From contig QYAI01000164.1 in the NCBI GenBank assembly GCA_003988855.1, positions 1 to 64,000 of the forward strand: a stretch of DNA of 64,000 bases. Reading direction: 5' to 3'. The position numbers were made by a program, and so were the translations under genes. Origin of the DNA: Arachnopeziza araneosa (taxonomy: Eukaryota; Ascomycota; Leotiomycetes; Helotiales; Arachnopezizaceae). The notes below the pieces were generated by a model. The model did no database searches. It saw only the letters and a list, made by a program, of their open reading frames with translations, and was not told the origin of the DNA. Every line of letters begins with the position of its first letter. Position 1 is the first letter of the stretch. This document shows positions 24,569 to 36,410 of the stretch, one piece after another.

Positions 24569-25510
24569 ATGAGGATATCCAACATCATTCCTGGGTTTCT
24601 CTTGTTTACCCCCTCATTCTCAAAATACCTCAGCAATCATACACAGACATTTTTCGATCCTCAAGCTATGCCTTACGTCACTACTCATGATGGTACCACA
24701 ATCTTCTACAAAGATTGGGGTAACTCTACTGGCCAGCCAGTGGTCTTCTCTCATGGCTGGCCTTTGAATTCTGACAATTGGGAGAATCAAATGTTCTTCC
24801 TAGCTTCAAAGGGGTACCGCTGTATTGCCCATGATCGCCGTGGTCATGGCCGCTCATCCCAGCCCTGGGAGGGTAATGAGATGGATACCTACGCTGATGA
24901 CCTCAATGTCATCTTTGAGAAACTGGATTTGAGGAACGTCACGATGGTGGGTCACTCAACTGGTGGCGGAGAAGTCGTACGATTCCTTGGACGACATGGT
25001 ACTTCACGTGTCGTGAAAGCCGTATTGGTTAGCGCAGTCCCACCTCTGATGTTAAAGACGGATGCCAATCCTCTTGGCCTACCCATTGACGTCTTTGATG
25101 GATTTCGGGAGAGCATGATTCAAAACAGGGCCCAATTCTTTCTTGACGTCCCTACCGGTCCATTTTTTGGCTTCAATCGTCCCGGAGCAAATGTCAGCAA
25201 GGGGTTGATTGATAGTTGGTGGGAACAAGGAATGTTGTGTGGGTTTAAGAATGCCTATGATTGTATCAAGGCATTCTCAGAAACAGATTTTACCGAGGAT
25301 ATGAAGAAATTGGATATTCCAGTGCTGCTTCTTCATGGTACAGATGACCAGATTGTTCCAATCGATGCTAGTGCGAGAGCTGGTATCAAGTTACTGAAGC
25401 ATGGAACGTTGAAGGAGTATCCAGGTGCTCCTCATGCACTGCCAAATATTTTCAGTACGGAAGTTAGCAACGATTTGCTAAGTTTCATTCAATCTGGAAC
25501 CGTTGATTGA
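24569..25510 (+). CDS. Alpha/beta hydrolase, non-heme chloroperoxidase type
   Basis: 313 aa from ATG 24569. The family-length protein (280 aa) starts at ATG 24668, MPYVTTHDGT. Motifs of cofactor-free haloperoxidase/esterase-like hydrolases are all present: oxyanion-hole FSHGWPL, the HDRRGHGRS strand, nucleophile elbow GHSTGGGE (Ser130 of the long form), acid residue in GTDDQIVP, and catalytic His in APHALP. The expected reaction is ester hydrolysis or perhydrolysis of small substrates. The halogenation named in older annotations is a side reaction of peracid formation. The extra 33 N-terminal residues contain a hydrophobic run and could be a leader, or the start may be at 24668. The protein resembles bacterial and fungal homologues equally, so transfer cannot be judged here. 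Confidence 0.93.
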   Translation: MRISNIIPGFLLFTPSFSKYLSNHTQTFFDPQAMPYVTTHDGTTIFYKDWGNSTGQPVVFSHGWPLNSDNWENQMFFLASKGYRCIAHDRRGHGRSSQPWEGNEMDTYADDLNVIFEKLDLRNVTMVGHSTGGGEVVRFLGRHGTSRVVKAVLVSAVPPLMLKTDANPLGLPIDVFDGFRESMIQNRAQFFLDVPTGPFFGFNRPGANVSKGLIDSWWEQGMLCGFKNAYDCIKAFSETDFTEDMKKLDIPVLLLHGTDDQIVPIDASARAGIKLLKHGTLKEYPGAPHALPNIFSTEVSNDLLSFIQSGTVD

Positions 25511-26409
25511 AAGTCAGGATAGAAGATAAATTGATGGCATAAATATGTCGGAGGAGATTGACAAACACGCTACTTCATGTTGTTTAAAACTTTGTCACGA
25601 AGCATATCTAAGAAATAAATGGAATAAAAGCTATTGTTTCATTGAGCAAAGCAAGTGGCCTCAGTCCTGCGGCGGAGAGGCAAAGGAGAGACGATGCGAG
25701 TTCGGTGCGGCAAGGCCTGAGTTCTTCTGCTCCTTTCCTGGACCCCAATCGCTCGTTGGTGGCGTCAGTGGCTGTAGTATTGTCTCGTTGAAACAACGAC
25801 TCGCGCCCTCCCAATCAGAGCATTTGTTTCCGTCGTGTTCGTCGCCGCTCATCTTATTTCACATCAGCCATTCCTCCCACCGCAGATGGTCCAATGGAGG
25901 TGAGACTCGTCCATCTCTCGTGTTGACGTCTCGGAGTGAGAGAGAGCTATCGCGTTTGAAGACGTGCTTATAATCGCCGAGCGGCTTAGTAGTCTCTTAC
26001 TTGCTCTTGTACAGATAGCGGATATGATTCGGTCTAAGCATCTTTCACTCTCTGAATTTGTCGAATATTACAAGCACGATTCAAAGAAGTTTTAAGCAAT
26101 ACTTGTCCCTAGGTTGACTAAGCAGCTGACGCTCGCATCGATCTAGAATATTGAGAGAGTCTCCCTAAACCTGCAGGGGATAAAGCTTATGCTTTATATA
26201 GCTCACTCCTCAAGAAGACATAGCTCCAAAGGTTGTCAAACCAAGTAGACTTCACTCCAAATCAAGAGCTCCCAACATCTTCCCAGAATGGTGATTTGAA
26301 TTTTCTAAACGACAGCGCCGAGTGTATTCTAAGTCTCAAAACAACCCGTGGAAGCTCCCACGCCATCAAAAAGCCAGTCTCAAAGCAGCCCGTGGAACCC
26401 TCCACTATA
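25511..26409. other. Intergenic region
   Basis: Lies between a plus-strand hydrolase and the 3' end of a minus-strand gene (convergent). Only short ORFs without domains are present. Confidence 0.4.
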
Positions 26410-26988
26410 TCAAAAAGCCAGCTCGGGATTGCGGAACGGGATCAGCGCCAGCACAACCGCCATCTCATAGTACCGCTGACGATCTACGGCATCGCCCGTC
26501 AACAATCCCACGCTGCCAGTGCCATGTTTAGAGTTGCTCCGCCCAAAAACCTGATCATCCGCATCACCGAGCTCGACGCCCTCCCGCAGGAGCTCGGCGA
26601 TTTTCACGGGCTGGAAATACGTCGCCGTCTTGGCGCGGCCCACCACCCCGTGGCGATCGAGCACGACGACCCAGGCGAAGCTGGCCATGCCCCGTGGCCC
26701 GTCCTCGACGCCGCCCTCGATGCCGATGCAGTAGTCGGCGGCGGGGGCGAGGGCGCGGGCGTTGGCGGCGCGGTGGGTGGCACCTTGGAGCGTGGCGGCG
26801 TCGGAGAGGGGCTGTGCGGGGACGTGAGAAGGCACGTCGACGCCGCGGGCTGTGGTGAGGGCGGCGTGCGAGGGGAACGCGGAGGTGAAGCCGGCGAGGG
26901 CGGCGGCGAGCTTGACGGGGTTGAGGGACGCGACGATGAGGGTGATGGGCGGGGGAGGGGTGGGTGCTGACGCGGATGGGGATGTCAT
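26410..26988 (-). CDS. DUF84 inosine/xanthosine triphosphatase
   Basis: 192 aa, one exon, ATG at 26988. It matches the DUF84/YjjX family of non-canonical purine NTP phosphatases, which clear ITP and XTP from the nucleotide pool. Visible features: substrate-loop start VASLNPVKLAA near the N-terminus, VPAQPLSDAATLQGATHRA, the core CIGIEGGVED, WVVVLDRHG, and a conserved C-terminal part with DQVFG, KHGTGSVGLLT and the basic RQRYYEMAV helix. Length is normal for the family. The gene is very rich in G and C at third positions compared with its flanks. This keeps a 245-aa frame open on the opposite strand and a 183-aa frame on the same strand; both are shadows. The start is preceded by a pyrimidine-rich leader. 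Confidence 0.93.
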   Translation of the reverse strand: MTSPSASAPTPPPPITLIVASLNPVKLAAALAGFTSAFPSHAALTTARGVDVPSHVPAQPLSDAATLQGATHRAANARALAPAADYCIGIEGGVEDGPRGMASFAWVVVLDRHGVVGRAKTATYFQPVKIAELLREGVELGDADDQVFGRSNSKHGTGSVGLLTGDAVDRQRYYEMAVVLALIPFRNPELAF

Positions 26989-28184
26989 GGTCGTGGTTGG
27001 TGGGGAGGCAGGGAGAAGATTGGTGCTGGTGCTTGGGTTGGAGATGTATGCATGTAAGACAGAGGATGAGGTAGACGGAAGGAAAACACCAGTTGAATGG
27101 AAGTTTCTTAGTCATATGTTATTCATCAATCTCTGATGAACCACATCTCACATTAACATTCACACTCTCTATCTATCCATTTCCCTCGCACCCAAGTAAG
27201 ACTCCTCTCCGGCACTGCAAAAATAAACAACCCCCCCTTAACACTTCGGTAGCGAGACCCATCATAATAAGCCGCCGTGGCGTCCGTACCACCACACCAC
27301 GTAGCACTAGCCGCCCGCCTGCAGCCAGAAACGCGTTATGTGACATGTACGTACATCCTACAGCATTCCGCATCATCGACTTCTCGAACTGACCCATCGC
27401 GTGGAAGAAGCCACGCCCACGCACCGGTCTAAACCTCGCACCTCCCGCAGACATGGACATCGGCATCGGCATCCACCCTTCCCGTACACTCGTTGGCCGA
27501 TACGCTAGAGCAGGCGACAAAGTCGTGAAGCAGATGACAGAGGGAGAAGTGGAGGAGCCGAGCAGAGGCGACGCCACGATTCGGTGAGAAAGTACTGCCA
27601 TCGGGAGCTCTCCTCCCACTCAAATGCCAAGATAGGATTCACGCGTGGACGAGGAGCATCAACTCCCGCATCATCAAAATCCCACATATCCAAACACCAT
27701 CTTTTCCTGATCCATCTCACCTTGTATGAATCCCCTTTCAAACCCCCTCTCGTTCCCAGCTCCTTCGTTCTGATGATATCATCTCGACATCCCATCATCT
27801 CTCCACGTGTTTCCAGACCATGCTTTCCCTCGTGAACCTTGAACCTGGTCGTCTCCATCTCCCGGGTCGTGGTGATCAGCATCGGGAGCGTCAGATGGCT
27901 AGACCCAACGTCGTATCATGAATGCAAGCTATTATACTGTAGATGATCGAGAACAAGCCATCAAAGTAAGAGTGCCGACAAACATCAAATATCATTCGAC
28001 CAGAAATATCTTCCAGCTAGTACTAATCTTTTGTACTCATGCCGGCCTTCGATTCGCTTTTTTCTTTACCGTGCCTAGATCAAACGACCGCTGAAGCCCT
28101 TGCGCCGTGCCGTACGTGTGCTCTCGATCCTTCTCTCAAGAGGGCTGCATATTCCTGACCTCATCTTCTCCGTCTAGACGAACC
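26989..28184. other. Intergenic region
   Basis: Upstream of the DUF84 gene and downstream of the Zn2Cys6 gene, both transcribed leftward. Overlapping ORFs at 27173-27882 show no domain. Nothing else supported. Confidence 0.4.
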
Positions 28185-31100
28185 TCAGCTACCTCTGAAT
28201 CCACCCTGACTGTACCCGCTCTGATATTGCCCGTAACTATGTGGGTCAGGATAACTCGGTGAATATCCAGCAATTCCACCAGCTGTCCCGCTTTCACTCA
28301 CTTCACCCAATCCCAGTCCCATGTCCATGCCCATGCCCATCTCACTGCCGATGGAGACCCCGATTTCATTCATCGCAGTGTTAATCATGACCGGTCGCAC
28401 TTCAGGTACAGTAGCTGTCGTAAATAGATGAATCCAAGAATCATCATACTGCCCATGAACACCTCCGATAGTTCCAAAGCGTTGGATCGCCGTGGTGGAA
28501 TCCAATGGATTTGATACAAGTTGCACCTGACCGTAAGATGCTGCATAGGGGAGGAAGGATGGCTGTGGTGAAATTGAGATGATATTTTGCCCTTGCAAAT
28601 ACGCATGGCCAACGCCACTGTTCACAAATTAAGATTGATCATGGAATGCGAGATCTCAGTACTTACACCTGCGATTGTTGCCAGGAAGCCGAACTAGGGT
28701 ATTGTAGTTGTTCATGAGAACTGAAGCGTTGCCAATTATACCCAGGAGGAATTGGTGCCTCGGCTGGAAGATCAAAAAGGCTCCAGCCGACCTTTGGTGC
28801 AACGAGTCGAATAAGACTATCAAAAATCTCCCACGCTTTTCGAGCCGAGATGGACTGAGCACTCATGTCTATCAACCAGCGGACCCCCTTTTTGGAATCC
28901 TCAAGAATCTCGACAGCTTCATTGACGCCGATGTGTGGAGCTTGGAAAGCCATCTCTAGCATCAGTACAGCAAGCGCTTCGCAGAGGTAATGCAATATGA
29001 GCCAGAAGGGTGGAACAGCTTGGAATGATGCTGATGGAGAAGGGGTGTGTGAGTTCGGATTCGTGAGAGACAGCGAGATCAAAGCTATTATGCTGCGTGC
29101 CGAGGAAATACACTTTTCAATCGCTGTTTGGTCGGCTTCTCTCGACCGAGAAGAGCGATGGTGATCTTTACGATCCTCGAACCGGCAGAGGCACGGGCGA
29201 AATAGAATCATACGGGAAGAGTTGAAGAGCATTGCAAGGCCGATCCGCTCAAGTGTATGAGGATCGTCCCAAGCAGGGTTGGAGTAATTGTCAAAGTCAA
29301 CTGAAAAGGAGGAGGATAAGGAGGGCTTCCATAAAAGAAGGCTATTATCAATTTGTTGCATCACGGATTGTATCTCTGACCACCTGTCTCGAACAGTAGA
29401 AGCGCAGTACAGTTGTGTGACGATTTTGTGTGACAGGACGTTGAGCTGAACTCTATAGATGAAACAGGTACTCTTGGTCGCCGGCGGTGAGAGGATTGGA
29501 AATGTATAGGCAAGAGTTTGTGATGTACGACCTCCATTCGGATAAGTTGCTGATAAGCGACCTTGAAGTTTTAGTATGAGCGGGAAATGGGATTCGTAAG
29601 GGGTTCACCTTCGGCGTCCTGGGAATTTTTCCTTGGCGCGGCTGACCGCTGTGGCTCTTCCGTTCGATCATACAGTGACGTGTGCTGGCTCATTAGATCT
29701 TCATCCATGTTAATCGGCAGAGGGGTGCTGATATCGCGGTCAGATATACCACTCGGTCTTCCCGTAAGCTCGTTCAAACAGCATTCGAGCGAGAAGAGTG
29801 ACCACCACAATCGAACCCGATACTCCTTCTCGATGTCTGTCAGCTCTTTCGATATGTTTCGGCTGTGCAGACCTTGCGAAAAGGCTTGACGAAGAGCAAG
29901 CCCATTGAAGATCCAAGCCCTAGACAATCAGCTATTGCCTGTGATACATTTGGTGACTCACTTGTTCAAGTTGCCGGTGGACATGAAATACAGGCACATC
30001 AGTCCCAACGCACACGTGTTGGGAACTCCTCTGTCCTGATAAAGGACATCCTCATTCAGACACAGTTTTTTGGCGCGGGCAAGATAAACAAAGTGATCAT
30101 ATGGATTGTGTGCGGTTAAACGCTTGGTGAGATGGAGATAGACAGAGGATATAGCAAATATCATATTTGATACCCCAAGCCAGGTCGTGACTTCGGTCGA
30201 TGTGTTTCTCAAATTCCCGTCAAAAGCAACAAATTTCGCTATGTACTCGGCTTTGTTGATGAGGGGTAGCGTTTCATGGACATGGTTGAAATATGTGTTG
30301 ACGAGGGATTCAGCAGTCTGTGAGGCTGGCCAGCCAAATGGATCGATATTGCTTGTATCAATGTCTTCAAAATCTGGTTCTTCGGTATGATAAGCGGGTG
30401 TCAGTCCGGTAAAATTTCCGGAAGTGCCCAACTGCTGAACTTCTTTAGCTGTTCTTTTTGCCCATGCTATCGAAGATGATTTGCCCATGTAGCCGGTTGC
30501 TTGGTCATTCTCTTGATCCGCATCGATATCGGTGACGTCTATGGAGCCATTCGAGCCAGGATCAGCGTCGTCATTGTCCTCGTCCTCGTCACTACTATCC
30601 TGCCCTCCGATTTCCGAAGTCCCTTTACTTGGTTGGGATGATGTTTCTCGAGTCGCTGGAGACGTGACGGCCGGGACCTACAATATTAGCGAGGGGGGAC
30701 ATAGCAATGGAGACAAACCATAGCCAAAATCTCTCCAATCTGGCCTCGGATGTCTGCTGGAGACAACGATAGATCGATTCGAATTCGGCGCAGGGCGTCA
30801 ATCATGTCGGTATTGACCCGGCTGAGGGCGCTCGTGTCTTGGCTCAATTGAGTAAGCCTCCTAGAAAGACGGTTCAGAATGTATTAGCTGTTTCGGAGGA
30901 GGTGATCTGACTTCCGATCCCGGTCTCTTTTCCCGTCGCCATAAACGCACGTCGCCTTGGAGTTCCGACATCTGGAACAAGGCTGGCCACCGCTGCAGCC
31001 TGCCTTGGCTCGCCGACATGTATCGCACGCATGCGCTGTTCGCCCTTTCTTCGGCTTGGGCGATGATTCAGATGCTCGCCGTGGCTTCAGGGCTGGGATG

Positions 31101-31333
31101 GCGACCTTTCCGGACGGAACGTGGGAGGTGTTTTCAAAGGAGGCGGCGGCCACGATGTTCCCTGGACCCGGAAAGTCGGCTGTAGGGCTGAAATGCGGCT
31201 CCGCACGGGGATTGGGAATCGAGGCATTATAGATGTTGGGTGTTGTTCCCAGGAGCGCCGGGCTGCGTGAGGACATGGAAGGCTCGTCCCGCACGCGCTT
31301 CCCTCGAGAAGGACGCTTTTCGGCGTTGGACAT
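28185..31333 (-). CDS. Zn2Cys6 transcription factor with fungal-specific regulatory domain
   Basis: Six exons on the minus strand: 31333-30912, 30860-30719, 30677-29962, 29919-29609, 29561-28667, 28617-28185. All junctions keep phase, giving 972 aa. The binuclear zinc cluster is CX2CX6CX5CX2CX6C at residues 103-129 (CDTCRRAKAGC...CSRCRNSKATC), preceded by a basic stretch and followed by GDGKRDRDRK and a helical linker suited to dimerisation. An acidic Ser/Asp region (QDSSDEDEDNDD) comes next. The middle homology region starts at about VNTYFNHVHETLPLINK, with the WSLFSLECCLNELTGRPS segment typical of fungal_trans domains. The C-terminus is Gly/Met/Tyr-rich (MGMGMDMGLG) and could be an activation region. 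Introns are 41-52 nt; the second (41 nt) is unusually short. Target genes cannot be told from sequence. Confidence 0.93.
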
Positions 31334-31345
31334 GGGAGGAGGAGG

Positions 31346-31392
31346 TGGATGGATGGATGGATGGGATGGATGGATGGATGGATGGATGGATG
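31346..31392. repeat. (GGAT)n microsatellite
   Basis: About eleven GGAT/GATG units with one extra G, just upstream of the Zn2Cys6 start codon on the opposite strand. They probably lie in its promoter or 5' leader. Confidence 0.9.
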
Positions 31393-31444
31393 AGGTCGCT
31401 ATGCAGTTGGATGGCCGATGAGGTCGCTATGCAGTTGGATGGCC
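31389..31444. repeat. 28-bp tandem duplication
   Basis: Two identical copies of a 28-nt unit (gatgaggtcgctatgcagtt then ggatggcc) at 31389-31416 and 31417-31444, directly after the GGAT repeat. Confidence 0.9.
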
Positions 31445-32238
31445 GAAGCTAGTGGGCAGCAGGATCCGAGTCTCAGCACAATGCGCGGAGCGTGGGGAGG
31501 ATTGAGATGCCCGGACAGTGTCTGGCCAGCGGAGCAGGGCTCCCTAGGGGCAGCCTGATGGCTTTCGCTTGCTGGAATGGGGCGACGCCAGACGGAAACA
31601 TGCACTTCTTCTTCCACCTGGGCAGCACCTCGAAGGGATGCGAGTGCTGAGGTCGTTGGATTCGAGCGGCGCTGGACGATGCCAAAAGAGAGACGGAAGA
31701 AGGTCACCCAAGACCGGCCCTGAAGAGGTTGTTGAATGTGCGTGGGGCAGCGAGGGAATGCAAGTATTTGGGGTCGTCGCCCACTGTGAAAAAAGAGCGA
31801 AGAGGCAAGAGAATCGACGTCACTGGACGGAAATCAGATCCGGGGCGAGCGATGGACCGCTCCACGACATGATAGGGATCCAGGGCATAACGAGCTCGCG
31901 GTAAAAGGCGATACTGCTGAAGGAGAGAGGACTACTTGCATACTACAAAGACCGTTCGAGACTGTCCCGTCGAGCACAAGATAGATCCTGGAGCGGCGGA
32001 CAGGTCGGTAGACGTACATACATGTACAGGCCCATCCGTCCACAGGGGCGGCGACGTTCGTCTTCTCGACAGCATCATGCAAATCACAGAGCGTGGCGGG
32101 CATGACGTCGAGCTCCCTTTGATCGCGGCTATCTGATGCGGAGCCATCTCCGTTGCTTCGTCTACTCCAATAGGCCGCCGCCTGGATACGCAGGGTCCCA
32201 GAGCTTCTCCTCGTCGTCCAGCAGCCTCGTCAGTTGGC

Positions 32239-32282
32239 ACCAACAACACAACAACACAACAACACAACAGCAGCAACAGCAC
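32239..32282. repeat. (CAACA)n-type microsatellite
   Basis: Tandem caacaacacaacaacacaac-like repeats running into cagcagcaacagc. Poly-Gln/Thr coding potential is incidental. Confidence 0.85.
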
Positions 32283-34658
32283 GAATACAATCCATCCGAT
32301 ACCGATTCCACGCCCAAGCTGCATGCTGAGGTCGTGCCACCATCTGCGCAATCTGATTCATCTATGGCTGCATCCTCCCTCACTCCCTCAGCCAGCGCAG
32401 TTCCTCTTGGCGGTCAGTAGAGCCTTGCGAGTCCCGTCGAAGCTCTGCTAAACACGCTGATCCAGACTCGTCCGCTCTTCTCCCTCCTCTCGACTCCCTC
32501 TCCCGACCAGACACGCGGTGCCGACATCCTCGATCCACCTACACCCCCCATGCACCCCACCTCCCGCTCCGCTCTCCCTTCGACAAGAAGCATGATATAC
32601 CATACTCGTTTAGGGAAAAGAAGCAGAAACGTCAGACATGAGAGGCGCTTGGCCTCGTGACCTAGCCTTCCAGCAGCCCACGGTGGTGGGGACTGGCGGA
32701 GGCTTCTCCGGCCCGGCTTTGATGCTGCGGAGGATGTGGTGCATCGGTCAGCTAAATGGTACGACGCTGCGGCTTCATTGCGCCAAACAGGTCGACGGCG
32801 CCGCGTGGAGATAAGATCTCCGGGTTCCACTACACAAAGTAGGCCTCCTCAGCTCATGCAAGGCAAGAGACGCATGCAGGGCACACACTTGGTTGGGAAC
32901 CGTGTCGGGGCACGCAGAATCACGAAAAATACGCCACTCCGATCGTTTGTCTTTCGACAGAACAGCTCACATACCCGAAACACACATCCGAAGGGCTCTG
33001 TCCACACCTCTTGCTCTCACCGCTCACCTCTCACATCCATTCTCCCCCTTGGTTTCCCATTCGACCAGCGCCGCAACCAACACGTGTCCGCCGAGGTTTT
33101 CCATCCATGTCATATCAAGAGCCGACATTTCATGGCAGATTTCACGGGCATCCGAATTTCCATCTTGTGTCACCCCACAACAATGGTATCAACGCACGCC
33201 CCCCCCAAAAAAGATGAAGATGACATACGTGGGGAAAGGGTTGTTGAAGGCTTTTCAGCCCACTTGAATCTCACCATCTCTTCCCGTTGTCAAATTGTCA
33301 TTGATGTAGATTTTTTGTGTTCCATGAATCATCAACCAGTGACACTCTCTCATAGCTTTTACTGTCATGTTTGTTTTAGTGTAACAGTAATCGAGCAATT
33401 TGATTGACATCTCATTTTAGGAGTCACAAGCTACGTCACCCCAAAAATCCAAAATAAAGATGGGAAGGTCCGGGAAAGTTGGTTGAGGATTGCGGACAAC
33501 CGGTTTCCATTGACAACAGTCGACCTAGAAAGTGTGATACATCGAGCACGGAATTGGATGATTACCAGATGTATCTCGGTCTTAAAAGGAACCAATCCTG
33601 GTCTTTCTCGATCGATGCAGGTAAGCCGGCTTAGGCGTGTACCACTTCGGCCTCGAGTCTTCACCGTTGCCGCCCTTCGGCTGGTAAAATCGTCATCTCC
33701 AAGAACGATTGGTCGACAGCTCTATTATCATACGATAACTCTTCCGAATAAGTCGGCATAGCCATGACTTGCTAAATCCGTGCTGCACTTGTAAAGCTCA
33801 AAGGATATCATGCTCAATCGAGGGAAGGCTGAGTATGCCTCTACGAGGTCAATATTCGCTGACTCCTGTTTCCTTGAGCCGAGATGGGCATATGCTCCGC
33901 TACAAGTGGCCTGCAGATTTTCTATACAATTTCTCTACAGACAGGAAACAACTCTGCCAGCGTGAGTTACTGACTGCAGTGATATGATATAGGTTACTGA
34001 TTAGGAGCACCAGATATTCTGTAGAAAATGTCGATTTATATCTTCTGCATAAATCATATCTTGGACGCTTCACTTGAAATTGACAACGCGTTGATGCTGT
34101 GAAATTCTCTATGATTTTGTATCCATATATCTGAAGTTTCCGTGCTTGATTATACCAAGAGGCAGATTCGGAGTCAAATACAACCGCCACCAAGCATCCT
34201 CTGCTACATCCAGGCCCCTATCAACCACCATCAACCCGATTCTCACTCTCACTTTTGGTCCTAGATCCGGTTTCCTACCACTCCCATTCCACCAGAGAGT
34301 GATCTTGCTGGTATGACACTCTGGAAATGGGTTTGCTTCGGCAAGTGGAGCACTCGCTTACCGACCTCCCGATCTGTCTGTTTACATGGGCGATCGGATC
34401 AGATGGTTTGATGGCGCGGTTGGGAGGAAGGGTAGAAGGAAGGATGGAAGAAGGAAGGAAGATGGGAGATGGCAGATGGGTTGTGTAGGCTTGGTTGGCT
34501 TGGATCTTTGAAGGAGACCTTGCAACGCGATGGTGCTCGCGAGACGAGACAAGAAGCAACGATCCAGATACGCCCTTGTCTCTTCTCTCTCCTCCCTCTC
34601 CCCCCTCTCAACACACCAGCCTTGCATACACATTGTACCACGACACTCGTACTGCATG

Positions 34659-34782
34659 GGCCCTTCGGTATATAAGCACCCTCTCACCTTTGAAGTGAAT
34701 GGAACCTCCTAACCTTCTGGCCCTTCGGTATATAAGCACCCTCTCACATTTGAGGTCAATGGAATCTCTCCCAACCTTCTGG
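34659..34782 (+). repeat. 60-bp tandem duplication containing a TATA box
   Basis: Two copies starting at 34661 and 34721 share cccttcggtatataagcacc followed by ctctcac(c/a)tttga(a/g)gt(g/c)aatgga and end in aaccttctgg. Each holds a tatataag core-promoter-like element. The copies differ at several positions, so the duplication is not recent. Confidence 0.85.
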
Positions 34783-36340
34783 CGACGTGTAAGGGTATAC
34801 ACAGCGCAGGCCTGAAATTTTTCTATGGAGGCAACACATTTGCGGTAGTGCAAACAGATATCCTAGGTCCCATTCGGTCGCGGCGGTATCTACCCTGCGT
34901 TGGAAACCGATGGTGAAGTGGAGCGAGGGGTTTGACAGCGGGGAGTCATTTCATGGTGGGGAGTTTAGATGCATCGGTGCTGTTGTTGAGCGGTATCGTC
35001 AGTAACAGTATAGTATCGTCAACAACACAAGATTTTTCAATTTGATACAACACTCCTTATGCCGCACACATCGCATCCATTATCATCCCGCTCCTGTCCA
35101 TCCCGCATCACAGCATCCGGGTCAATAATTCCACACCCGGACCCTCTCTGATCACACAGCTTCTGCATCTGCTGATGTGATAAGAGATTTATACTAAGTC
35201 TGCGGATTCACTGGTCGGTGTCCGCTCTTGGTATGCTGGGAGGGGATTCCCTCGGACTGGGGGGAGAGGGTGGTGATGGGGCTCGAGGGGGAAATTAGAG
35301 TTGGGACGCTGGAGTCTGGAGGGAGGGTGGTGAATGAGAGAGGAGAAGGGAGGATGATGGTGAGGATTGGATTGACAGTGAGGATATGATTGACAGCAGT
35401 TGAACCCAGAACCCAGAATTCCCTCTAATATAAACCCAACATCATCACCGCCGCTCCCTGACCTCCCACCCCCATCCCGCTCCAGTATGTGAGCCGCACA
35501 AACAATCCACACCTTAAACGCGCCCAGATCCTCCTGCCTGATCTAGATCTTTACACATGATCCCCTCCCTACAACTACTATAACCAGTTTATATATCCGG
35601 CTCGGTGATTGCAGGTGTGATGCGCTCGTGCACCATGCTGCATCGGGAAGAGAGAGTGAATTACGAGAAAGGGGGGATTTATCTGCAGACAAGGGAAGAG
35701 GGGGATATTTGTAGCGGTAGCTGAACAAGACAAGGAGAAGAGTTGGGAACGGCGGTTCTCGTGCTCTTTTTGGTATAGTTGAGGTTGGTCTCTCTTTGAT
35801 GGTGGTAGTGGTTGTGGTTGGTTGGAGATGACGATGCTGTGTGGAAAATGGCAGGGCGTCGTCAAAGATGGCAGCGGTATGTTCAAGCACCGAGAGCAAA
35901 AGTCTCCACTGGCGCGAGTTATGGAATCTGTCATCTCCAATCTAATGATGAATCTTGAGGAGAAACTTTCCTCCAAGCCATGCCACAGTTGAGCATAATC
36001 TTCCTCCGGGATGGTCTAAACTTTGAGTACATGGCCCCATTCCACTACCAGTTCTGCTCACAGCTGTCTATATATATATTAGTTTGTTCGTGAGCAATCA
36101 GAGTGGATGGTTAAGTGAATCACTATTTCAAAAACATCAAATGGTTACTTCACCATCTCGGGTATAAATATCCGCCAAGAGAGTTGAAAGGCTATCCATT
36201 GAGAAGCATGCATGGCTCCGATCTGTCGAAGATCTGTTCCGTGCCGCTGCCATGGTCGGATCTGCTAGACTTAGGTAGACGGCCGGTTTGTCTGCCGTTA
36301 CTCAAGGCTGATCTAGGTAATTCTCATTACCGCCACCAGG

Positions 36341-36410
36341 AGACTTCCACCGTAGACTTCCACCGTAGACTTCCACCGTAGACTCCCACCGTAGACTTCC
36401 ACCGTAGACT
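36341..36410. repeat. 13-bp tandem repeat, five copies
   Basis: Units agacttccaccgt at 36341, 36354, 36367, 36380 (one T to C change) and 36393, ending in a partial agact. Intergenic. Confidence 0.9.

Noticed and set aside
24569..25510. Naming the hydrolase a true chloroperoxidase
   Set aside because: Sequence shows an alpha/beta hydrolase with Ser/Asp/His triad; halogenation in this family is indirect, so only the family-type name is used.
26233..27136. Plus- and minus-strand ORFs of 94-245 aa overlapping the DUF84 gene
   Set aside because: High GC at third positions of the DUF84 gene keeps the other frames open. They are Gly/Val- or Arg/Pro-rich with no domain.
32736..33407. 223-aa plus-strand ORF
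   Set aside because: No recognisable domain, mixed composition, overlaps other random frames; no splice or start support.
36341..36410. Possible CRISPR-like array
   Set aside because: Units are 13 bp with no spacers, and the genome is fungal.
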